NCBI GenBank assembly: GCA_020635235.1
Contig: JACKAF010000003.1
Coordinates: forward strand, 372,001-436,000
Direction: 5' to 3'
DNA: 64,000 bases
DNA from: Pseudobdellovibrionaceae bacterium
GTDB lineage: Bacteria; Bdellovibrionota; FAC87; UBA2466; JACKAF01
In this document: positions 41,691 to 50,848 of the stretch, in pieces
Position numbering within the stretch: the first letter of the stretch is position 1
Layout: each line of letters starts with the position of its first letter
Translations under genes and position numbers: made by a program
The notes under the pieces: generated by a model
What the model was told of the DNA's origin: nothing
Seen by the model: the letters and a program-made list of their open reading frames with translations, nothing else
The model's database searches: none

Positions 41691-43112
41691 TTAGAGCAGT
41701 CCCGTGTGGCCGGAGCCGCCGTACTCCTTGGGGTTGATGTTGTACTTTTTGATCTTACGCAACAGGGTGTTTTTGGGGATATTGCTTTGTTCCGCCGTTA
41801 GGTTGATGCGCCCCGAATTGCGTTTGAGTGCTTGAATAATGAACTCCCGTTCAAAGCTCTCTTTGCCTTTTTCCCAGTCCATGTCGCTAAAGAGCGAGGG
41901 ACGGCCGACTAAAATGTCATCGAAGGGAACGGCTGTTTTGCGCGCGCTCTTGCGGATATATTCCGGAAGGCTAAAAATTGTCAGCTGATCGTTGCTTTCC
42001 AGCACAAAAGCGTGCTCGATAGCATTTTCCAGTTCGCGGATATTTCCCGGCCAGTGGTAGTCTTCAAGAAGCTTAAGGGCTTCCGGAGCAATCCCACGAA
42101 TTCGCGTTCCGTGATCTTGATTAAACTTGTCGATAAAGTGGTGTACGAGCGCTGGGATATCGTCACGGCGCTCTCGCAAAGGCGGGAGAAAGAGCGGCAT
42201 CACGTTCAATCGGTAGAACAAGTCTTCTCGGAAAGTCCCCTCCTCAATAAGCTTTTCCAAGTTGCGGTTTGTCGCCGCGACAATGCGCACATCGGCCTTT
42301 ACCGTGCGTGTACTCCCCACCGGCGTAAAAGTGTGGTCCTGTAGAACGCGCAAAAGCTTTACCTGGAGGGAGGGAGAAGTGTCACCGATCTCGTCGAGAA
42401 AAACGGTCCCTTTGGCCGCGGATTGAAAAAGTCCAATCTTGCGTTGATCTGCGCCCGTAAACGCCCCCTTCTCGTGGCCAAACAGTTCACTCTCTATCAA
42501 GTTCTCGGGAATCGCGGCGCAGTTGATGGCGATAAAGGGGTAGTCTTTCCGTGGGCTGTTGTAGTGGATCCCTTTTGCGACCAGCTCTTTGCCCGTGCCG
42601 TTTTCACCTCGAATCAACACCGACGTGTTGACCCGGCTAAGCCGCTCAACAATTTGGAAGACACGCTTCATCCCGGCACTCTCTCCAACACACTCTGTTC
42701 CGTTGCCCGGAGAGAGGACAGGCGCTGAGTACTTCATCTTTGCCAGCATATGGTAGGCCCGTTCCGCTTTTTCCACGAGCTCCAGCACGCGATCTTCTCG
42801 GATGGGCTTTTCGATGTAATCAAAGGCCCCGTCGCGGATGGCGTCTACCGCATCTCGGACATTGCCATGGGCCGTAATTAAAGCCACTGCGGTCGAATAC
42901 TCTTTTTCCTGAACGTGCTTGAGAAATTCCATTCCATCCATGCGCGGCATCTTCACATCGCACAATACGAGCGGGTAGCTTTGGGAACGCAACTTTTCGG
43001 CGGCAGCGAGTCCGTCTTCGGCCTCGTCTACTTCATAGCCTTGTGAAGTAAGAAACGAGACGACTTGCTTTCTCAGCTCCGCCTCGTCGTCTACAACCAA
43101 AATGGAATACAC
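41691..43112 (-). CDS. Sigma-54-dependent response regulator (NtrC/PilR family)
   Basis: 473 residues. The GTG at 43112 has AGGAG six bases upstream and gives MYSILVVDDEAEL; the frame opens six codons earlier. Receiver domain (residues 1-120) with phospho-Asp in LVLCDVKMPRMDG, AAA+ domain with Walker A GENGTGKE, the sigma-54 contact loop GAFTGA in FGHEKGAFTGADQ, Walker B and R-finger, and a Fis-type helix-turn-helix near the C-terminus (INLTAEQSNIPKNTLLRKIKKYN). It follows the CHASE2 kinase gene and precedes the minor-pilin operon on the same strand, so a PilS/PilR-like circuit controlling pilus-tip genes is the simplest reading. Confidence 0.93.
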   Translation of the reverse strand: MYSILVVDDEAELRKQVVSFLTSQGYEVDEAEDGLAAAEKLRSQSYPLVLCDVKMPRMDGMEFLKHVQEKEYSTAVALITAHGNVRDAVDAIRDGAFDYIEKPIREDRVLELVEKAERAYHMLAKMKYSAPVLSPGNGTECVGESAGMKRVFQIVERLSRVNTSVLIRGENGTGKELVAKGIHYNSPRKDYPFIAINCAAIPENLIESELFGHEKGAFTGADQRKIGLFQSAAKGTVFLDEIGDTSPSLQVKLLRVLQDHTFTPVGSTRTVKADVRIVAATNRNLEKLIEEGTFREDLFYRLNVMPLFLPPLRERRDDIPALVHHFIDKFNQDHGTRIRGIAPEALKLLEDYHWPGNIRELENAIEHAFVLESNDQLTIFSLPEYIRKSARKTAVPFDDILVGRPSLFSDMDWEKGKESFEREFIIQALKRNSGRINLTAEQSNIPKNTLLRKIKKYNINPKEYGGSGHTGLL

Positions 43113-43247
43113 GGCGACTCCTGTGGGCATGTAATGGCACTAAAACCTGCGTTGCTTTTGTATCAAACTTCATCTTTTGACGCAATTTGGCGGGAAGTGG
43201 CCGGGATGGCCTGTGTCAAAAGAGTTATTAAAAACAGTAACTTGCCT

Positions 43248-45026
43248 TTATTCCGGCAGGGGCAGGCTGAACCGCACCCGCGTCCCGGAGCCGAGCTGGC
43301 TGGAAATCTCGATGCGGCCATCGTGGAGTTCTACGAAGTACTTGGCCAGATAAAGGCCCAGACCGGACCCTTTCGTGCTCTTTTCCGCGGACTTTCCACG
43401 GTAAAACTTGCCCATTACCCGGGGGATTTCCTCTTCCGGGATGCCAGGCCCCTGATCTTCGACTTCTACCCAGACGTGGGTCCCCTCTTCGCGCGTGGAG
43501 ACGACGATTGCGCTGCCCGGGGGGCTGTACTTGATGGCATTTTCAAGCAAGTTCGTGATGATTTCCTCGATAAGCTTCTGATCCCCTTCCATGGAAAAAA
43601 GGGGCTCGAGATCGACTGTCACCGTGATGTTTTTTTCGTCCGCCTGGAAGCGGTTTCGTTTCACGGCTTCTTCCACAAGCCGGTTTAGATCGATGACCTC
43701 TTTGGCTGGTTCGATGGACATCGTTTCCATGCGGGTGACCTTCAGAATATCTGAGATGAAGCGGGCGAGCTCGTCGTTCGTGCGGGCCACGGTTTTTAGA
43801 GACTCTTTTGTTTCCGTGGAGAGGCTACTCTCCTCCGACAGGAGCCTGCCGGTAATGGCCTTAATTTTTGCGATAGGAGTTTTCAAATCGTGGCTGAAAA
43901 GCGAAATGAAGTTGTTCTTAAACTGGTCCATTTCCTTAAGATGGGCTGCTTCCTGCTGAATGCGCTGCTGTTTTTCTTCCTGGCGACCCAGCTTGTAGCC
44001 CATCATGAGTAGGTGTGTTCCGAAAATACATACCAGGGGGTTCGCGACCCCAATCCAGACTTTGAAGTAGGCGAAAAGAAAGAGACTAACGATCAATAGG
44101 AAAAGCGCGAGCAGCAAAAGGCAAATCCATGCCGACGACAGAGGAAAACTTAATATAATCGTAGCGGAAGCCAATACGGCGGCAGCGCCGATCGTGACAG
44201 TTACCCAACCGGGGAGGTGGACTATCTCGCGGTGGTTCAAAAAAGTATCCATGATGTTGGCGTGGATCTCGAGCCGAGAGAGCGAGCCAAAAGCGGTTTC
44301 AAAACGGTTGACGGTGCCTGTTGTGGGCCCAATTAGTACCAACTTCCCTTTGAAAGCGTCGGCCGGAATCTCCCCCGCGATCACGGCCTCGGCCCGATAG
44401 CTTGGAAAGCTGTTCTCCGGTCCCCTGAAGTCGATCCAGAAGGGGGTCGCGAGATCCCGTTTAGGCGGCGTTTCAATTAGCCGATGATAACAGCGTAGGC
44501 TCAATGAAGGTGTGGATCCGTGACTGAGCCGCGTGCGCCGGAGCCGGTTGTCGCGCTCGGGAAAGAGATTCACAAAACCGTAGTTTTCTCCCGTGGTGAG
44601 CCAGGGCGGGGGAGGCACGTTCTGCTGATCTTCGTTGATAAGCGAGCCGAAGATGGTGAGGGGATCGGGTTCTGCCCGAGCGGCCTCATCGCCGGTGGTG
44701 GCACCAAAGTAGGACGTGAAAACTATAGAGGACGGCCCGCCCTTTTTTATGGCTGCCAAGAGCGATTCGTAAAAGCGTTGGTGCCAGACGGGGTACATCT
44801 GGACGGGATCCGGTTGGGGTTCCAGCGGGAGGGGCCAGTTTACTTTTGGTACTGTTACGGGCACCTTAGCATCGTCCACGTGGATGAGGACCAGGGAAGT
44901 ACTGGAGAGTTGCGGACCACGGATGGAGAAATACCGGTCGTAGAACCACTCGTCCATGTTCTCCAGTGGAAGGAACAGGAAGAGAAAGCAAAAGGAAACG
45001 CGAACGAGTAAGCTCAGCTTCGGCAT
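43248..45026 (-). CDS. CHASE2-domain sensor histidine kinase
   Basis: 592 residues. An N-terminal helix is followed by a periplasmic CHASE2 sensor (WFYDRYFSIRG start, DDAKVPVTVPKVNWPLP, PADAFKGKLVLIGPTTG), then three closely spaced membrane helices (VTVTIGAAAVLASATIILSF; LLLLALFLLIVSLFLFA; region to LLMMG), as usual for CHASE2. The kinase has H-box FISLFSHDLKTPIAKIK, N-box NLLENAIKYSPPGS, G1 DQGPGIPEEE and G2 GSGLGLYLAKYF. All catalytic parts are intact. It is followed by the sigma-54 regulator gene after 135 bases. Only 25 bases separate it from the divergent CheY-like gene. Confidence 0.92.
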   Translation of the reverse strand: MPKLSLLVRVSFCFLFLFLPLENMDEWFYDRYFSIRGPQLSSTSLVLIHVDDAKVPVTVPKVNWPLPLEPQPDPVQMYPVWHQRFYESLLAAIKKGGPSSIVFTSYFGATTGDEAARAEPDPLTIFGSLINEDQQNVPPPPWLTTGENYGFVNLFPERDNRLRRTRLSHGSTPSLSLRCYHRLIETPPKRDLATPFWIDFRGPENSFPSYRAEAVIAGEIPADAFKGKLVLIGPTTGTVNRFETAFGSLSRLEIHANIMDTFLNHREIVHLPGWVTVTIGAAAVLASATIILSFPLSSAWICLLLLALFLLIVSLFLFAYFKVWIGVANPLVCIFGTHLLMMGYKLGRQEEKQQRIQQEAAHLKEMDQFKNNFISLFSHDLKTPIAKIKAITGRLLSEESSLSTETKESLKTVARTNDELARFISDILKVTRMETMSIEPAKEVIDLNRLVEEAVKRNRFQADEKNITVTVDLEPLFSMEGDQKLIEEIITNLLENAIKYSPPGSAIVVSTREEGTHVWVEVEDQGPGIPEEEIPRVMGKFYRGKSAEKSTKGSGLGLYLAKYFVELHDGRIEISSQLGSGTRVRFSLPLPE

Positions 45027-45051
45027 GAGCGGAATCTAGCAAATATTGAAT

Positions 45052-45435
45052 ATGAAACCAACGCTCATCATTGCGGATGATTTGGAGGAAATCCGGGAAA
45101 AGCTCTACAACGTACTGCTGGAAGATTTTGAAATTCTAGCGGATGTTGAGAACGGGCAGAAGGCTGTAGAGGCCGTCCGGCGCTACCGACCCCAATTGGT
45201 GCTGATGGACGTCGTAATGCCAGTCCTTTCGGGGATCGAAGCCGTGCGGGTTTTGCACGCGGAGAATCCTGATGCACCGAAATTCGTCATGCTGAGTGGC
45301 ATGAAGGAAGAGAACATCGTCTTGCAGGCGCTGCAGGCAGGGGCGAGCGAGTACCTTTTTAAGCCGGTTGAGCCAAAGAAGCTAAAAGAAGTGTTGTGGA
45401 ATCTGGTCAGAAGCAATCTGCGCGCAAAAGCCTGA
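45052..45435 (+). CDS. Single-domain response regulator (CheY-like)
   Basis: 127 residues, receiver domain only. Acid pocket in LIIADDLEEIRE, phospho-Asp in PQLVLMDVVMPVLSG, Ser/Thr in FVMLSGMKEE and Lys in YLFKPVEPKKL. It has no output domain, so it works by protein binding or as a phosphate sink. Divergent from the CHASE2 kinase with 25 bases between starts, so each promoter must lie inside the other's gene or they share tight control; a good Shine-Dalgarno is not seen for either. It may take phosphate from the same kinase. Confidence 0.9.
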   Translation: MKPTLIIADDLEEIREKLYNVLLEDFEILADVENGQKAVEAVRRYRPQLVLMDVVMPVLSGIEAVRVLHAENPDAPKFVMLSGMKEENIVLQALQAGASEYLFKPVEPKKLKEVLWNLVRSNLRAKA

Positions 45436-45436
45436 T

Positions 45437-46156
45437 CTAGAGTCGGAAACCGAAGGTCAATTCCATGCCGATGATGGTGCTGTTTTGGCCTATACGGTTG
45501 ATGAGTGTCTTGAAGTCCACCATGAAGGGGTTGAAATCAAATCCGGCGCCTACAATGAACGCGGGAAGAAATAAGGCTTCTTCTTGGTTCGATGTCGAAG
45601 TGATCGTGCGCAACCACATCGCCCCACTCACACCCATGTCGAGTCCGAATTTTACGTTCTCCGACATCGTGAACAGGTAACGAACTCGGCCTTCAAAGCC
45701 AAATACGTGAACGGAGTTGAGCACGTACTTGTAACCGGCCCAACCGCGAAGACCGAGGCGCATGTCTTCGTAGTCGTAGTCGAAGTAGACACCGGCTTGG
45801 AATCCAAAATCCTTGAAGTAATCTCCGATGGCGGCACCGTTGCTGTCGAATTTGGGTTCAATATAAAAGTTTCCGCCGGCCCCAAAAGCGACGTGGAATG
45901 TGCCCGCATCTACTCGTTGGGTGTCGGGAATGAAATATTTTCGTTTCTGTTGCTGTTCATTGTAGTAGGTCCGTCGGGATTTCTTGGTGCTTTTGCGGTA
46001 ACCGTTGTCGGTCTTACCTTGTTCCTGCACCATCTCGCGTTCATCGACATACTCGGCTTCTTCCTCATATTCAGCGCGGACGCTATTGGAAAAAGATAAG
46101 ACGGCAAGTAGTCCCAAGCAGAGTAACATGCGGTGTTTTTTTCGAGCTGCGTTCAT
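45437..46156 (-). CDS. Outer-membrane beta-barrel-like protein
   Basis: 239 residues. Signal peptide (MLLCLGLLAVLSFSNSVRA), a charged linker (EYEEEAEYVDEREM; KSTKKSRRTYYNEQQQKRK) and then alternating amphipathic strands (TFHVAFGAGGNFYIEPKF, FGFQAGVYFDYDYEDMRLGLRGWAGYKY, FEGRVRYLF), ending in MELTFGFRL, a C-terminal strand pattern of outer-membrane barrels. About eight strands. GGGAG precedes the ATG. Function unknown; the unusual charged N-terminal linker may reach into the periplasm. Confidence 0.72.
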   Translation of the reverse strand: MNAARKKHRMLLCLGLLAVLSFSNSVRAEYEEEAEYVDEREMVQEQGKTDNGYRKSTKKSRRTYYNEQQQKRKYFIPDTQRVDAGTFHVAFGAGGNFYIEPKFDSNGAAIGDYFKDFGFQAGVYFDYDYEDMRLGLRGWAGYKYVLNSVHVFGFEGRVRYLFTMSENVKFGLDMGVSGAMWLRTITSTSNQEEALFLPAFIVGAGFDFNPFMVDFKTLINRIGQNSTIIGMELTFGFRL

Positions 46157-46281
46157 AATTGGCTCCCGATAACTAGGGCGGAATAGATCGGTACCCGTGT
46201 ATCTCTATACACTTATCGTCAGAGCTCGATGATTCCTGAAAAAATTTCAGTAACTTAGGTGCTATGCGTTAGACTCGGCGC

Positions 46282-49200
46282 TCAGGGGCTATCATCGGCC
46301 CCTTCCTCCTCTTTGGGTTCCTCCACAACCCGCGCTGGGTTGGTTTCGTCGGCGGGCTGCACAATTGCCGGTCGACTGCGGTCTGCGTCGTCCGGGGTAG
46401 TTAGCCAGTGAGTGACTCCCCAAGTTACCGCCGAGGAGAGTATCGCCGCGCCAAGGCTTAGGCCCGAACGCCACATCAGCTCCCGCCGGGTTACCCCAGG
46501 CCGTGGGCGGTTTCCGTCCAGCGAGCGCTGCCCGTTCCAGTTCTGTGTTTGGCGCAATATATGGCGTGCGAGATCGTTAAGAAAGCGCTGGTTGGTGTTG
46601 GTTTCACCCTGGAGGATGCACCATATGAGCGCTTCGTAGGGGGTGATCATGTGCAAGATGGTGACGTCGGCTTCCTGCTTCGCTCGTGCGATCTCATCGA
46701 CAGTCAAGTGCGCGAGGACTTGTTCTGGCGCAGGATCGACTTCTGCCTCGGCGGCGCTTTCCGCATCCGCTTCCTCATCACTCGCTTCGCTCCGCACCGG
46801 GGCAGCAGACGCTTTTCCGCCTTGTTTGCGCTGAAGGGCCGCTTCGATGAACGCCACTCGTACCGAACGGTGAAATTTGGTGAAGTAGGTCTGCAATTGC
46901 TGCATGGACGCGTCGTAGTCCCGCGCAAGAGTTTCTCGAAAAGCTTTTTCTGCTTCGTCGAATCCCGCTTGTGTCGTCGCAGTGGATCGCGAAACGTTTC
47001 GAGTACGCCTAGCGGTGATGTTGGCTTCGTACACTCGCCAAGAGATTTCATCAAGACGCTCGAAAATCGAAGTGATGAGAGTGTTTGCTCGGGCGAGGGC
47101 CGTCTTGGGGATGGCTTCAAGACTCAAACTCGCAATGAAAGATTCCGTTTCGTTGGCGGGGACATAGCCGCGGTTGGGGCCCTGAGGGCGGGCACCTAAT
47201 ACGGTTGGGTTCCAAGTGTCGAGGAGATTTTGGGCGAGCGTTTGGGCCGGCGGCAGGTGACACTCCTCTATGGGAATGAGTTCGGAAAGTGGCTTTGCGG
47301 GCTCTTTCCCTTGCTTTTTATTTTCCAAATCCGCAGCTTCGACGAGCTCTGCAAGAGGGGTGTCTTTACCCAAGTAGTCCGTTACCGTCGATACGGCGCG
47401 CGCTACTGCTACTTTTTCCATAGCCTCGGCGCGTGTTGCGACAGCCTGCCAGACTTTTACGCCACGTTTTTCTTCCACCTGATTGCGGATTGAATCTCGT
47501 AACGCCCGCAAATAGTGGACGCCGGCTGCCTTTCTGGCGGCGTTCATCCTCGCGCGCGTAAAAAACTGGGCCGCGATAATTTGTTCGCGTTCTTCTCGCG
47601 ACCCCGTGCGGTAGAGTACTTCGCGCGCCGTTCTCCCACTCAAAGAAACCCACTCGTTCGTGAAAGGGTCCTCGTAGCCGTCATGGTAATCAATAATGAG
47701 TAGCCCGATTTCACGCAGATCGGATGGCAAGATCTTGATCCATCCGTCGACGGCAATTGAATCCGGCAGCAAAAGGCCGCCTGCCCGCCGCGGGAGCGCC
47801 ACCATCGCGACAGCATGCTGCGCGATTTCCGCCGCCGTGGAATGCGCTGTGTAGCGCTCTTTTTCAACGATGAGTTCTTTCTCGGCCCGTCTCAACCAGC
47901 GCAGGGCGAGTCCCAAATTTTCGGCGTAGCGGTGCACATGCTCCCGCATTTTGTCGTTGCTGCACAGACCTTTGAGGAGATTTCTATAGCTGAGTTTCAG
48001 CTGCGTGCGGTACGCATCGCCTTGTACGACTTTTCCCCCGTTCGTGTTTAGGCTAAATTGTTTTTCGTCCGCTTCGGCCTGCAGGGCATAGGTGGATCGC
48101 GGATCGAGATTCCAGACAACCGGAAACTCTCCTTCATCGGCAATTCCCGCCCGCAAAACTTCGTCTTCTATTTCTTGCAGAGACTCGACCAAGGCCTTCA
48201 AAGTTACCCTGGACGCCACCGAGAGCGCGGATTTACTAGGGAGAGTCATGCGCGCGTGCAACTCTCTAACGGCATCAAGCAAGGCGTAGTCGTGTACTTG
48301 GTACAAACTCACCAGACCAGAGTCAATTGCACCGGCCTTGGCGAGATCCTCAAGGCTGGTCGCTTGCGCCGGGTCGAGGCGGGTTTCGTAGACCGCCATT
48401 GGGGCGAACTTGTTGTCGACGACATTTCCGGCAACCATTCGGAATAGCAAACGCCGCAACCAGTTGGCGAGATTGTCCTGCGCGCGTCCCAGGTCGAGCT
48501 CTTTGTCTTGGTCACGCACGTAGGATTCGGAGGAGAGTTCGTGAATCGCAGTTAGGTTTCGCAGCAATTGGCGCGTCGGCCCAGTCCACGAGCGTTCGCC
48601 GTCCATCATCACAAAGGCCTGTATGAGTTCTTGATCCCAAGACGGCTTGTAGTCTTCTCCAAGCTCCTGCAGACCCACTTGGATTTGGGCGTTTAGCGTA
48701 TACACTTCACGCGGCTGTTGATCGAGAAGGCTTCGTCTGGCTTCTCGGATGGATTCCGGAACCGCGACGCCGTTTCCAAATGTCAGTATCTGAAGGTTGG
48801 GACTGCGCAAAAGTACGGTGATATCAAAATCCATTTCGTGAAGGGGGGCGTGTCGGCTACCGCCGAATAACAACTGCCACTCGTTGTGTAACCCCATTTG
48901 CGCGCGTTCGACGACAGCCTCGGGAAACTCCATTGGGACGGCGTCGTTAGCGGGAGTAGGGGTAAAACTGGGTTCTTGAGTCTTGTCTGTTTTTTCGCTG
49001 CCGTCTGTGACACGCGAAGTATCTCCGGCCACCGAGCGGGGGCGGTTGGGGTGGGGTTCTGGCCCACCCATGGCCAGCTCCAATACCTCCGCATGCTGGA
49101 CTGGAACGGATTCTTCGTTCGGATCGGCGTCGGGACTCAACTTCGGTGTCGGGTGGATCTCATCCGGGCTTTTCGTTTTGGCTTTGCCCCACATGTCAAG

Positions 49201-49431
49201 AGCCGGGGCGGCGGGGGGAAGGGTCTCGGTGTGTTCCTTATCGCCAAACGTGGCCGCACCGTGGATCTCATTGGCACACGCGGAAATAGTAAGAAAACGG
49301 CGCCTCTCCGGCTTGTTCGATCCGTCACCATCCGCACCAAACAAGTCCGAGTTATTGAAGGCGCCAAAAAAAACGCACAAGCCAATTCCGACAACCGCGT
49401 GCAACCGTGGTCGCAACCCTGTCCCAACCAT
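46282..49431 (-). CDS. Giant secreted protein of unknown function
   Basis: Not recognised. 1049 residues, GGAGGG ahead of the ATG. N-terminal signal (LHAVVGIGLCVFFGAFNNSDLFG), a Pro/Asp-rich linker to about residue 170, then a long mostly helical body rich in Arg, Glu, Ala and Leu, an acidic low-complexity stretch (SDEEADAESAAEAEVDPAPE), and near the C-terminus a basic segment with one membrane helix (LGAAILSSAVTWGVTHWL) and an acidic tail. The N-terminal signal and C-terminal anchor suggest a periplasmic protein fixed at its end. No repeats, proteases or binding motifs stand out. Probably lineage-specific. Confidence 0.65.
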   Translation of the reverse strand: MVGTGLRPRLHAVVGIGLCVFFGAFNNSDLFGADGDGSNKPERRRFLTISACANEIHGAATFGDKEHTETLPPAAPALDMWGKAKTKSPDEIHPTPKLSPDADPNEESVPVQHAEVLELAMGGPEPHPNRPRSVAGDTSRVTDGSEKTDKTQEPSFTPTPANDAVPMEFPEAVVERAQMGLHNEWQLLFGGSRHAPLHEMDFDITVLLRSPNLQILTFGNGVAVPESIREARRSLLDQQPREVYTLNAQIQVGLQELGEDYKPSWDQELIQAFVMMDGERSWTGPTRQLLRNLTAIHELSSESYVRDQDKELDLGRAQDNLANWLRRLLFRMVAGNVVDNKFAPMAVYETRLDPAQATSLEDLAKAGAIDSGLVSLYQVHDYALLDAVRELHARMTLPSKSALSVASRVTLKALVESLQEIEDEVLRAGIADEGEFPVVWNLDPRSTYALQAEADEKQFSLNTNGGKVVQGDAYRTQLKLSYRNLLKGLCSNDKMREHVHRYAENLGLALRWLRRAEKELIVEKERYTAHSTAAEIAQHAVAMVALPRRAGGLLLPDSIAVDGWIKILPSDLREIGLLIIDYHDGYEDPFTNEWVSLSGRTAREVLYRTGSREEREQIIAAQFFTRARMNAARKAAGVHYLRALRDSIRNQVEEKRGVKVWQAVATRAEAMEKVAVARAVSTVTDYLGKDTPLAELVEAADLENKKQGKEPAKPLSELIPIEECHLPPAQTLAQNLLDTWNPTVLGARPQGPNRGYVPANETESFIASLSLEAIPKTALARANTLITSIFERLDEISWRVYEANITARRTRNVSRSTATTQAGFDEAEKAFRETLARDYDASMQQLQTYFTKFHRSVRVAFIEAALQRKQGGKASAAPVRSEASDEEADAESAAEAEVDPAPEQVLAHLTVDEIARAKQEADVTILHMITPYEALIWCILQGETNTNQRFLNDLARHILRQTQNWNGQRSLDGNRPRPGVTRRELMWRSGLSLGAAILSSAVTWGVTHWLTTPDDADRSRPAIVQPADETNPARVVEEPKEEEGADDSP

Positions 49432-49510
49432 TCACCCTCCAGGCATCCTTGCTCTATAACGCCCGGCAGCGCGGGTTGTCGAGTCAGTTTTGATATACTT
49501 GTGCCCATCC

Positions 49511-50113
49511 ATGCGGGGGCGGGGACTTTTTTTCATTCTCTTTTTTTGTTTTGGTCTGGCCTCCGTGTCTGAGGCCCGGCCGGTCCGCATCCGCCCCTTC
49601 CTATCCTTAGATCTCGGGGTGTTGGGTCTCAGTATAGATAAGCGCTTTACGGTGAATCCCGAAAACGCCGCCCTCGCTAGTTCCATCGCGGGCTTTGTTC
49701 GCCTACGCAAAGGTTGGAAGCTTTCCAACAGTTTCCTCCTTGAGCCGGCGCTTGGGCTGCGCGTGCCGTGGCGAAGCGGCGCCGACGGAACCGTCATGAT
49801 GTTTACCTTTCAAGCTGAACTTAGCCTCGGGTGGCAGATAAGCAACTTTATCAAGCTCCGGGTTGGGCCAGGTCTGCAGTGGGACATGACCGTTGGCTTT
49901 GGAGAAACTGTGACTCTAAATAATGGAGCCTCTACTTCGGATTTTTATGCGCCCGCCGGCTTTTCCCATTCGTTTACCCCAACCGGAAACGTCGGATTGG
50001 AGTTTTCTTTCACCCGCTCCGTTACACTCAACTTTGACACCTTTGTCTTAAATCCGATTGTTAGCAGCCGGCGTCGCTTTAACGGCGCTATCACCATAGG
50101 ATTCAAGCTGTGA
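49511..50113 (+). CDS. Outer-membrane beta-barrel-like protein
   Basis: 200 residues from ATG 49511 (the GTG and ATG alternatives upstream lack ribosome sites). Signal peptide (GLFFILFFCFGLASVSEA), then short amphipathic strands (FLSLDLGVLGLSIDKRFTV, FTFQAELSLGWQISNFIKLRVGPGLQWD, VGLEFSFTRSVTLNFDTFVLN) ending RFNGAITIGFKL. It is probably an eight-stranded barrel. Its stop overlaps the start of the matrixin protease gene by four bases (GTGA), which suggests joint expression and possibly a secretion or anchoring link. Confidence 0.7.
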   Translation: MRGRGLFFILFFCFGLASVSEARPVRIRPFLSLDLGVLGLSIDKRFTVNPENAALASSIAGFVRLRKGWKLSNSFLLEPALGLRVPWRSGADGTVMMFTFQAELSLGWQISNFIKLRVGPGLQWDMTVGFGETVTLNNGASTSDFYAPAGFSHSFTPTGNVGLEFSFTRSVTLNFDTFVLNPIVSSRRRFNGAITIGFKL

Positions 50114-50841
50114 AAAAAATAATTTTCGTGCTCTTCGTCCTCAAACCTTTGAGTGCTTTCAGTTGGACGTTGGTGGGCAGTGGCATTGCCGGGTGGGATG
50201 CTACGGAGTTGACGATCGGGGTGAACTACTCGAATTGTACCGTGTCGAACGCGGTACTGGATGATGCCCTGGACGCGGCGATCAACGCGTGGAATGGTGT
50301 AGCCACCTCGCGACTCGTTCTCAAACGAGGGACGAGCACTACCGATGTGGCGACCTTTATGGCCGAAACGGCAACCGATACGCCCGTCATTCTTTGCGAT
50401 CCTAATTTGGGCACGACCTTAGGTGTAAGCGTGAACAATATCCCGGGCGTGTCCTTAAACATCAAAGGAAATCCGAACATATACTATGGTGGCATTCTGC
50501 TAAACGCTCAGATGGGGGCCGCGGCAGAGATTTCTAACCTAACGGATCTGGAACTCCAAGTGACCTTGGCACACGAGCTGGGCCATGTTCTGGGACTTGG
50601 GCATAGTAGCGTTGAGGAAGCTTTGATGTACTACAGTGTTAGCACCAAAACCGAGCTTTTGGTCATCGACGACGATAAGGACGCTCTGAGCTTTCTCTAC
50701 CCGAGTCAGTTTGGGTGTGCGGCCGTGCACCGGAGAGGTTGGGGGGCACGGGTTCCTTTGCAATGTCTATCGACATTGTTGCTTTTTATTCTACTGACCC
50801 GCTTCGCGGGACGTCGGTTTTTTTCTCGAAGCTTTGTCTAA
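50110..50841 (+). CDS. Secreted matrixin-like zinc metalloprotease with C-terminal tail
   Basis: 243 residues, GTG start overlapping the barrel gene. Signal peptide (KKIIFVLFVLKPLSAF), then an M10-type protease domain with the elongated zinc motif HELGHVLGLGHSS near residue 154 and the Met-turn ALMYYSV. The C-terminus is notable: after the catalytic domain come a Cys pair region (FGCAAVHRRGWG, PLQCLS), a hydrophobic helix (TLLLFILLTRFAG) and RRFFSRSFV. That order (motif, helix, Arg cluster) resembles protein-sorting tails and shares RRFF with the exosortase substrates at 19617-20005, although the PTNLVPW part is missing. Confidence 0.82.
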   Translation: MKKIIFVLFVLKPLSAFSWTLVGSGIAGWDATELTIGVNYSNCTVSNAVLDDALDAAINAWNGVATSRLVLKRGTSTTDVATFMAETATDTPVILCDPNLGTTLGVSVNNIPGVSLNIKGNPNIYYGGILLNAQMGAAAEISNLTDLELQVTLAHELGHVLGLGHSSVEEALMYYSVSTKTELLVIDDDKDALSFLYPSQFGCAAVHRRGWGARVPLQCLSTLLLFILLTRFAGRRFFSRSFV

Positions 50842-50848
50842 AAACTTC

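Noticed and set aside
46236..46250. CTGAAA-AAA-TTTCAG hairpin
   Set aside because: Short AT-rich stem with no T-run and no gene end positioned to use it; likely chance.
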